Shown: piece after piece, positions 1 through 4,682 of the stretch
Position numbering within the stretch: the stretch's first letter is position 1
How the letters are laid out: every line of letters begins with the position of its first letter
From: Chloroflexia bacterium
Lineage (GTDB): Bacteria > Chloroflexota > Chloroflexia > Thermomicrobiales > CFX8
DNA length: 5,120 bases
Assembly: GCA_013696045.1 (NCBI GenBank)
Contig: JACCZH010000134.1
Coordinates: forward strand, 1-5,120
Direction: 5' to 3'
Position numbers and translations under genes: made by a program
Notes under the pieces: model-generated
Told to the model about the DNA's origin: nothing
The model's database searches: none
Seen by the model: the letters and a program-made list of their open reading frames with translations, nothing else

Positions 1-62
1 TAACGCGGCCGCTCCGTCATATCCGTAACCTGTGGGTTCCACAGCGCTCTGGCCACCGGCCT

Positions 63-68
63 GGGGAG
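63..68 (+). promoter_or_regulatory. Ribosome binding site of greA
   Basis: GGGGAG lies 7 nt before the ATG at 76. This is a strong Shine-Dalgarno match at good spacing and supports that start for greA. The rest of bases 1-62 shows no gene that I can support. It contains only a short hairpin (30-44). Confidence 0.75.
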
Positions 69-75
69 TGTTGTC

Positions 76-546
76 ATGGCATCTGAAAAACTGATCATGC
101 TTACCCCGGAGGGTAAGTCCGAACTCCTCAATGAAGCAGAAGTTTTGCGTACGATCAAGCGTCCGCAGATTCTTGAGCGTATCCACGATCTGTCGTCGGC
201 CGGTGACGTGTCCGACGAAACGGACTACGACAACGCCAAGGACGAATTGATGCATCTGGACGCTCGCGTTCGTGAGATCCTGAACATCATCGAGGACGCC
301 AAGATTATCGAACATGCCGACACTGACGGCGTCGTGGCGTTCGGTTCGACTGTCACGGTCTCCGACGGTGGTGGAGAAGAGGACACCTGGACGATCGTTG
401 GCCCCCAAGAGGCTAATTCGCGCCTTCGGAAGATCTCCAACGTTTCGCCGGTTGGCTCCGCTTTGCTTGGTAAACGCATGGGTGAGTCGGTTACAGTCAA
501 AGCGCCGGGTGGGGAGATCGTCTTCCATATCAAGAACGTTCAATAG
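76..546 (+). CDS. greA: Transcription elongation factor GreA
   Basis: GreA binds the secondary channel of RNA polymerase and stimulates cleavage of backtracked RNA, rescuing stalled elongation complexes in the cytoplasm. The 156-residue product has the usual family length and two-domain layout. Residues 1-78 form the antiparallel coiled coil. Its tip reads AGDVSDETDY (42-51), where D44 and D47 align with the acidic pair (Asp41/Glu44 in E. coli) that helps hold the catalytic Mg2+. Residues 80-156 form the FKBP-like domain, with the family signature KISNVSPVGSALLGK (119-133) followed by a PGGE turn. The start is fixed by the ribosome binding site at 63-68. A terminator-like hairpin follows the stop, and lysS begins about 100 bp downstream on the same strand. 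The tip is slightly unusual: S46 replaces the common Lys, and Asp replaces Glu at position 47. Family identity is secure. The choice of GreA over GreB rests on general resemblance and context. Confidence 0.95.
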   Translation: MASEKLIMLTPEGKSELLNEAEVLRTIKRPQILERIHDLSSAGDVSDETDYDNAKDELMHLDARVREILNIIEDAKIIEHADTDGVVAFGSTVTVSDGGGEEDTWTIVGPQEANSRLRKISNVSPVGSALLGKRMGESVTVKAPGGEIVFHIKNVQ

Positions 547-576
547 CGGCAGAAAGCCGTCCACGTTGAATTGAAC

Positions 577-614
577 GCCGCGGCGCGTTGAGCAATGCGC
601 CGCGGCTTTTTCTT
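577..614 (+). terminator. Rho-independent terminator between greA and lysS
   Basis: A perfect 10-bp GC-only stem (577-586 pairing with 597-606) can be extended inward by two A-T pairs and one G-T wobble to a 4-nt loop. It is followed directly by TTTTTCTT. It begins 30 bp after the greA stop and ends 35 bp before the lysS start. This is a classic intrinsic terminator for greA on the + strand. There is no matching T-run for the opposite strand. Because lysS follows so closely, the hairpin may be leaky and act as an attenuator, or lysS may have its own promoter that I could not identify. Confidence 0.85.
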
Positions 615-648
615 GTGTCGCGATCGAGAAGAATATGGGCAATTTAAG

Positions 649-2151
649 ATGGAACTAAACGAGCAGCAAGCAGTGCGGCAGGGCAAGGTCGATGAATTGC
701 GTGCCGCGGGCCTCGATCCATATCCTCCACGCTCCGGCCGAACGCACACCTCGGCTGAAGCAATACAAACCTTCGAAGAGTGGGAGCAATCGGCAGCCGA
801 GGGAGAGCTTTTCAGCGATATCGTCACCGTTGCCGGACGGGTGGATTCCTTCCGGCACATGGGCAAATCAGTCTTCGCGCACGTTGAGGATGGGGCAGGG
901 CGCATCCAGTTCTATGGACGGGCCAAAGACCTCGGCGACGAGGCGTTTGAGCGTCTGTTGAAGTACGTTGATTTGGGCGACTTTGTCGAGGCGACCGGCC
1001 GGTTGTTCCGCACCCGAACTGGTGAGGTGTCGGTCGAGATGAGCGACTGGGTCATGCTCGCGAAAGCGGTTACGCCACCACCGGAGAAGTGGCACGGACT
1101 GACCGACAGGGAGTTGCGTTACAGACAGCGCTACGCTGACCTATTCTCGAACCCGAATGTGCGCGAAACCTTTGTGAAGAGGACGCGCATCATCACGGCT
1201 CTGCGGTCCTTCCTGGACGAACGAGGATTCCTTGAGGTAGAGACGCCCACTCTGCAACCGGTTTATGGCGGTGCGGCGGCGAATCCGTTTGTCACGCATC
1301 ACAACGCACTGGACCAAACCCTCTATCTGCGCATCGCCGACGAGCTGTATTTGAAGCGCTTGATAGTGGGCGGTTTTGAGCGGGTATACGAGATCTGCAA
1401 GGATTTTCGCAACGAGGGCATCGATACGCGGCACAACCCCGAGTTCACCCAGCTGGAGTTCTACATGGCGTACGCCGACTACCGGCACGTTATGGAGCTG
1501 GCCGAGGAGATGATCTCGTTTGCTGCCCAAGAGGTCTTGGGATCGCTGCAATTCACTTACGCGGAGCAGGAGATTGACCTGAGCCGGCCCTGGCAACGGC
1601 TCTCGATGTCCGACGCGATTTTTGAGGCCACCGGGATCGATTATGAGAAGATTCGTGACCAACAGGAGCTCTACCGCCTGGCCACAGACGCCGGGGCGGA
1701 CATTGCGCCGGATACCGTCTGGCCCCGGATTGTTGACGAGCTGATGAAGACCTTCGTGCGGCCTAACCTGATCCAGCCGACGTTCCTGGTGGACTACCCC
1801 GTTGAGCTTTCGCCGCTGGCCAAGCGTAAGCCTGAGGGCGACAGGACCGTCGAACGGTTCCAGGTATTTATTGGCGGGCTGGAGCTCTGCAACGCCTACA
1901 CCGAGCTCAACGACCCGATGGACCAGCTGGCGCGGTTCCAGGAGCAAGCGGGTGACCGGGAATCCGGAGACGTGGACGCGATGCCGTATGACGAGGATTA
2001 CATTCAGGCTCTCATGTATGGGATGCCGCCAACCGGCGGGTTTGGAATTGGAATCGACCGCTTGACAATGCTGTTGACCGATCAGCAGTCGATTCGCGAG
2101 GTCATTCTCTTTCCTTCGATGAGGACGCGTTCAGCGGATTTTAGTCGCTAA
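649..2151 (+). CDS. lysS: Lysyl-tRNA synthetase, class II
   Basis: This enzyme charges tRNA-Lys with lysine using ATP in the cytoplasm. The 500-residue product matches the usual bacterial LysRS length. An N-terminal helix leads into the anticodon-binding OB fold (about 57-140, starting VTVAGRV at 59-65). The class II catalytic domain follows. Its motif 1 region ends near EVETPTLQ (196-203), followed by YGGAAANPFVTHHNALD and YLRIADELYLKRL. Motif 2 is FRNEG at 253-257 with RHNPEFTQLEFY just after. Motif 3 is GGFGIGIDRL at 463-472. The C-terminus has the typical VILFPSMR. The reading frame extends upstream to an ATG at 595, but that codon lies inside the terminator hairpin and would add 18 residues with no family match, so I chose the ATG at 649. 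No strong ribosome binding site precedes 649; only AAGAAT-like purines lie about 15 nt upstream. The 3' end overlaps the convergent glycosylase gene by 11 bp. Identity is certain. The start is likely. Confidence 0.96.
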   Translation: MELNEQQAVRQGKVDELRAAGLDPYPPRSGRTHTSAEAIQTFEEWEQSAAEGELFSDIVTVAGRVDSFRHMGKSVFAHVEDGAGRIQFYGRAKDLGDEAFERLLKYVDLGDFVEATGRLFRTRTGEVSVEMSDWVMLAKAVTPPPEKWHGLTDRELRYRQRYADLFSNPNVRETFVKRTRIITALRSFLDERGFLEVETPTLQPVYGGAAANPFVTHHNALDQTLYLRIADELYLKRLIVGGFERVYEICKDFRNEGIDTRHNPEFTQLEFYMAYADYRHVMELAEEMISFAAQEVLGSLQFTYAEQEIDLSRPWQRLSMSDAIFEATGIDYEKIRDQQELYRLATDAGADIAPDTVWPRIVDELMKTFVRPNLIQPTFLVDYPVELSPLAKRKPEGDRTVERFQVFIGGLELCNAYTELNDPMDQLARFQEQAGDRESGDVDAMPYDEDYIQALMYGMPPTGGFGIGIDRLTMLLTDQQSIREVILFPSMRTRSADFSR

Positions 2152-2767
2152 TCAGTCCGGCGTTTCGGGCCGCAAGCCGAATGTCTCCCAGTAACTGCTC
2201 ACGGGCAATGTCGCTTGCGGCCTTGTCGACCAGTGATGTTAAGCGCATTACATAGGCCGGCTGGATCGTGGCAATCACCAGGCTTCCGTCGGAACGCTGG
2301 AAGATTACTCCTCGTTGTTCCTGGAGACGGAAGTTTCTGTCGATGAGCCTTTTCGCGGGCGGCGCGCCGACGGCCAGAATGACGCTTGGGTTTACATAGC
2401 GTATCTCCATATCCATCCAGGTTGCGCAGGCGTCGATCTCCCGGGCTGCTGCCGGCCGGTTCTCAATGCGGCCGTTTCTTTCCCGGCCCGAGAAGCAACG
2501 CGTGAGGTTCGTGATCCAGACATCGTTGCGATGTAGACCGACTTTGGAGAAGAGTTGATCGAGGAGCCTGCCGGCGGGGCCGGAGAAGGGTTTGCCGGTG
2601 TCGTCGTCGGTTGCGGAGGGGGCTTCACCCACCAGCATCAAGGATGCTTGCGGATTGCCGCTCCCAAAAACCACCTGCTGGCGATCGGCACAACGTTGGC
2701 AGGCGGTGCAGTCCTGGGCGGCCAGCCGTGCAGCCTCCAGAGTGGGATAGAGAGGCAGGGATTGCAT
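2141..2767 (-). CDS. Uracil-DNA glycosylase, family 4 / UdgX-like, 4Fe-4S
   Basis: Proteins of this family remove uracil from DNA to start base excision repair. The 208-residue product shows the family layout. An N-terminal cysteine pair (C20, C23) precedes VVFGSGNP. Motif 1 follows as VGEAPSATDDDTGKPF (46-61), then SGPAGRLLD. Motif ITNLTRC carries N87 and C91, and EIDAC carries C114. C20, C23, C91 and C114 match the four 4Fe-4S ligands of family 4. Two features are odd. The C-terminal motif, usually HPxxxLR, reads QPAYVMR, so the expected catalytic/uracil-contacting His is Q169 (codon CAG at 2261-2263, read on the minus strand). Also, GRIENRP (99-105) resembles the loop that in UdgX carries the reactive His (KRRIH), but has Glu there. 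An excellent ribosome binding site supports the start. The gene is convergent with lysS and overlaps it by 11 bp. The superfamily is clear. The exact class and whether it is an active uracil glycosylase are open. Confidence 0.9.
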   Translation of the reverse strand: MQSLPLYPTLEAARLAAQDCTACQRCADRQQVVFGSGNPQASLMLVGEAPSATDDDTGKPFSGPAGRLLDQLFSKVGLHRNDVWITNLTRCFSGRERNGRIENRPAAAREIDACATWMDMEIRYVNPSVILAVGAPPAKRLIDRNFRLQEQRGVIFQRSDGSLVIATIQPAYVMRLTSLVDKAASDIAREQLLGDIRLAARNAGLISD

Positions 2768-2774
2768 TTATGCG

Positions 2775-2782
2775 TTCCTTCC
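2775..2782 (-). promoter_or_regulatory. Ribosome binding site of the glycosylase gene
   Basis: Read on the minus strand, GGAAGGAA lies 7 nt before the ATG whose first base is 2767. It is a strong match and fixes the glycosylase start. I could not find a convincing minus-strand promoter farther upstream (2783-2900). Confidence 0.75.
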
Positions 2783-2830
2783 ACGGTTACGAACCGCCGC
2801 AACGTCACCAGGAATCCGTCTGTGAAACCT

Positions 2831-2859
2831 TCAACAATCGACCGTTGCTATGCTATACT
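2831..2859 (+). promoter_or_regulatory. Putative sigma-70-type promoter of the cytochrome b operon
   Basis: A TATACT -10 hexamer (2854-2859, five of six consensus bases) is preceded by TGC, giving an extended -10. Seventeen bp upstream is TCAACA (2831-2836), a four-of-six match to TTGACA. Transcription would begin near 2866 and give a leader of about 255 nt before cytochrome b. It is the best promoter-like sequence in the region, but it was judged by eye only. TATACC at 2958-2963 is a weaker alternative -10 without a good -35. Confidence 0.4.
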
Positions 2860-2927
2860 CGCGCTGCAATCCGGCGTATCCCTTACATCCTGGGGATCGG
2901 GGACCGGAGCGGCGAAGAGAGGTCTAA

Positions 2928-2944
2928 TTGCCGGTTCTCGGCAA
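2928..2944 (+). other. Hairpin in the cytochrome b operon leader
   Basis: TTGCCG (2928-2933) pairs perfectly with CGGCAA (2939-2944) around a 5-nt loop. There is no T-run after it, so it is not an intrinsic terminator. It falls in the predicted leader of the respiratory operon. Its function is unknown, and a stem this short can arise by chance. Confidence 0.35.
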
Positions 2945-2967
2945 CTTGAGCCCGCACTATACCTGCC

Positions 2968-3004
2968 GCACAGTGGCGATATGGCAACGCCAGGCCCACT
3001 GTGC
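2968..3004 (+). other. Larger nested hairpin in the cytochrome b operon leader
   Basis: GCACAGTGG (2968-2976) pairs perfectly over 9 bp with CCACTGTGC (2996-3004). Inside it, TGGC (2982-2985) can pair with GCCA (2989-2992). An alternative inner pairing of TGGCG (2974-2978) with CGCCA (2988-2992) competes with the outer stem. The following bases (CCGTCTTGATTG) are not a T-tract, so termination is unlikely. It could be a leader RNA structure or an inverted-repeat binding site in DNA. Both readings are inference. Confidence 0.45.
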
Positions 3005-3110
3005 CCGTCTTGATTGTCCAATGGCCCAGGGTAAGACCGCTTAGCGTCGGGTGAAAAGAACCAAGCTCAACGTTAGGTGTACCGAACACGTGGCGCGGCA
3101 GCTACCAGAC

Positions 3111-3117
3111 GGGGGAG
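3111..3117 (+). promoter_or_regulatory. Ribosome binding site of the cytochrome b gene
   Basis: GGGGGAG lies only 3 nt before the ATG at 3121. The motif is strong but the spacing is short, so the start is probable and not certain. The next in-frame start candidate, GTG at 3151, has no better site. Confidence 0.55.
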
Positions 3118-3120
3118 ACG

Positions 3121-3849
3121 ATGCGACGAGAACACACGATCGCGGACCGTGTGACAAGCAGTGCGTTGTGGCGTTCGATAGTTCGCCATGGTTATCCGGA
3201 TACCCAGCGAAACCAGGCCCTGGTTATCGCGTCCAACGTTTTCTTGCATCTGCACCCAGTGAAGATCAAGCGTTACGCCACGAAAGTCACCTACACGTTC
3301 TGCCTGGGCGGGCTATCGTTCTTCATGTTCCTGGTGCTTACGCTGACCGGCGTGCTGCTGATGTTCTATTACGTTCCATCGACCGATCAGGCTTACACGA
3401 ACATGCAGGAGATCGAAGCGTCGGTGACGTTCGGCATGTTGATGCGCAACATGCATCGGTATGCCGCACACGGCATGGTAATTGCGGTGTTCCTGCACAT
3501 GTGCCGGGTGTTCTATACCGGCTCATATAAGCCACCGCGGGAGTTTAACTGGATCGTCGGCGTGATCCTGCTGGTACTCACGTTCCTGCTCTCGTTCACC
3601 GGCTACTTGTTGCCCTGGGACCAGCTCGCATACTGGGCGATTACCGTGGGTTCTGAGATGGCGGGCGCTGCCCCGATTGTCGGCGAACAGGCTCAATTCC
3701 TGATGGTTGGAGACTACGAAATCGGCCAGGCAACGCTGATTCGCTTCTATACTTTGCATGTGATCTTCCTGCCACTTGCAGCAGCGCTGATGATGGCGGT
3801 CCACTTCTGGCGGATTCGCAAAGACGGTGGCATTTCCGGCCCGCTTTAG
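3121..3849 (+). CDS. Cytochrome b N-terminal half, cytochrome b6 type (PetB/QcrB-like)
   Basis: This is the membrane subunit of a quinol:cytochrome c reductase (bc/b6f family). It binds the two b haems and carries electrons across the membrane between the Qo and Qi sites. The 242-residue product has an amphipathic N-terminal region of about 50 residues and then four membrane helices (about 58-84, 113-133, 144-166, 208-231). Haem-ligand histidines are H112 and H126 in helix B (HRY and FLH, 13 residues between) and H213 and H228 in helix D (14 between). The 14-residue gap is the b6-type spacing. C61 in FCLGG aligns with the Cys that binds haem c(n)/c(i) in b6f and the extra haem in Bacillus QcrB. 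GYLLPWDQLAYW (161-172) is the conserved helix C/Qo segment, and IRFYTLH precedes helix D. The gene ends after four helices, as PetB does, and the C-terminal half is encoded next, 52 bp downstream. Family identity is very sure. The quinone is probably menaquinone (inference). Confidence 0.94.
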   Translation: MRREHTIADRVTSSALWRSIVRHGYPDTQRNQALVIASNVFLHLHPVKIKRYATKVTYTFCLGGLSFFMFLVLTLTGVLLMFYYVPSTDQAYTNMQEIEASVTFGMLMRNMHRYAAHGMVIAVFLHMCRVFYTGSYKPPREFNWIVGVILLVLTFLLSFTGYLLPWDQLAYWAITVGSEMAGAAPIVGEQAQFLMVGDYEIGQATLIRFYTLHVIFLPLAAALMMAVHFWRIRKDGGISGPL

Positions 3850-3885
3850 GCCGCGCAGCAGCCGGACTAGAGTCTAGATAATTGC

Positions 3886-3894
3886 GAGAGAGGG
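3886..3894 (+). promoter_or_regulatory. Ribosome binding site selecting a GTG start
   Basis: GAGAGAGGG lies 7 nt before the GTG at 3902. It supports that start for the cytochrome b C-terminal subunit over the TTG at 3882, which is in a different frame. Confidence 0.65.
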
Positions 3895-3901
3895 TAAAGC
3901 A

Positions 3902-4663
3902 GTGGCCGAGACGATTCAGCGCCCATCGGGGCCAGCGGGATCAATTAGCGAAGAGAAGCGCCAGCGTCTTCTTGAGCTTGTGCGCGGCCGCACCGCGGCT
4001 CGCCCTACTGACCTGGCTGAAGATGAAGTTATGGTCTGGCCATCGCTGGTGGTGGTCGAAGCTCTTTCGGCCGTGGTCTTCACTTTTCTTCTACTGGCGA
4101 CGGCAATTCTCATCAACGCTCCACTGGCCGAGATCGCGAACCCGACTGTGACGCCGAACCCATCCAAGGCGCCGTGGTACTTCCTGAACCTGCAGGAGCT
4201 ACTGCTGCACATGCACCCGTCTCTGGCCGGAGTGATCGTTCCGACCATTGCGCTGGTGGCTATCGGGGCCATTCCATTTATCGATCGCTCACCGCTCGGT
4301 GTGGGTATTCTGTTCACGTCTGACAAAGGCAAGAAGATCACCATCTTTTCGGCTATTTATACTTTTGTTCTCGTTGTTGCACTGATCCTGTTCGACGAGT
4401 TTGTCGGTGTAACCGCAACCCTCCAAGGGACCGTGCCGGAGGTCGTGTACCAGTACATCATCCCCGTGATCACGATGCTGGCGCTTATTGCGTTGTTGGG
4501 CTTGCTCATCCAGCGCATCTTCCAGCCTACGCGGCGCGAGATGGTTATGGCGTTCTTTACCGGTTTCGTGGTCGCGTTCTTCGTCCTGACCGTTGTTGGC
4601 ACCGCCTTCCGAGGGACAGGCATGGATCTGTTCTGGCCCTGGGACGTTGAATCGGCTCACTAA
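3902..4663 (+). CDS. Cytochrome b C-terminal half, extended subunit IV-like
   Basis: This subunit complements the b6-like protein and supplies the rest of the Qo quinol-oxidation site in the membrane. The 253-residue product starts at GTG and has a charged cytoplasmic N-terminus (1-45). Five hydrophobic segments follow at about 46-70, 107-127, 146-166, 184-206 and 213-235. Plant/cyanobacterial subunit IV has three helices and the bc1 C-terminal half has four, so this one is longer. After the first helix comes ANPTVTPNPSKAPWYFLNLQ (79-98). Its APWY (90-93) sits where PEWY lies in classic bc1/b6f, so the Qo glutamate is replaced by Pro. The C-terminus ends in FRGTGMDLFWPW (236-247), a type of ending that I associate with bacterial menaquinol:cytochrome c reductases. 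It lies 52 bp after the b6-like gene and 19 bp before the Rieske gene, so co-transcription is likely. Its role in the complex is well supported. The exact subfamily is inference. Confidence 0.9.
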   Translation: MAETIQRPSGPAGSISEEKRQRLLELVRGRTAARPTDLAEDEVMVWPSLVVVEALSAVVFTFLLLATAILINAPLAEIANPTVTPNPSKAPWYFLNLQELLLHMHPSLAGVIVPTIALVAIGAIPFIDRSPLGVGILFTSDKGKKITIFSAIYTFVLVVALILFDEFVGVTATLQGTVPEVVYQYIIPVITMLALIALLGLLIQRIFQPTRREMVMAFFTGFVVAFFVLTVVGTAFRGTGMDLFWPWDVESAH

Positions 4664-4682
4664 AGAGAGTAAGAAGAGAGAT

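Larger units (their letters stand above)
2768..3120. other. Gene-free divergent intergenic region
   Basis: These 353 bp separate the leftward glycosylase gene from the rightward cytochrome b operon. Reading frames that cross it are continuations of antisense frames of the glycosylase or out-of-frame lead-ins to cytochrome b, and none resembles a protein that I recognise. The region contains the glycosylase ribosome binding site, a + strand extended -10 promoter candidate (2831-2859), two hairpins (2928-2944 and 2968-3004) and the ribosome binding site for the cytochrome b gene. I matched no known riboswitch or RNA family to it. Confidence 0.7.

Noticed and set aside
30..44. CTGTGG/CCACAG hairpin upstream of greA as a terminator of a previous gene
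   Set aside because: The stem is only 6 bp with a 3-nt loop and no T-run, and no upstream gene is visible in the window.
595..648. Longer lysS start at ATG 595
   Set aside because: The codon lies in the loop/stem of the terminator hairpin, the extra 18 residues match nothing in LysRS, and there is no ribosome binding site.
1141..1947. 268-codon open frame on the minus strand inside lysS
   Set aside because: It is fully antisense to the conserved LysRS catalytic domain, shows no recognisable domain, and is explained by GC-biased codon use.
2968..3004. Cobalamin riboswitch or intrinsic terminator
   Set aside because: The CCACTGTGC arm loosely recalls part of a cobalamin element, but the other conserved boxes are not visible, and there is no T-run for a terminator.
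2555..3013. 152-codon open frame on the plus strand across the glycosylase start and the intergenic region
   Set aside because: Its first half is antisense to the clear glycosylase gene. The composition is not protein-like and I recognise no motif.
3010..3037. Second promoter (TTGATT with TAAGAC) close to cytochrome b
   Set aside because: The -10 matches only three of six consensus bases, and it is much weaker than the 2831-2859 candidate.
3051..3530. 159-codon plus-strand frame overlapping the cytochrome b start
   Set aside because: It overlaps cytochrome b in another frame, and its low-complexity His/Arg-rich translation is typical of a shadow frame.
3867..3877. CTAGA-G-TCTAG inverted repeat between the two cytochrome b genes
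   Set aside because: It is too short to call an operator or processing site, although paired CTAG tetramers are often rare in bacterial DNA. No supporting context.
3916..4344. 142-codon minus-strand frame opposite the cytochrome b C-terminal gene
   Set aside because: It is antisense to conserved membrane helices and the Qo motif, with no independent evidence.
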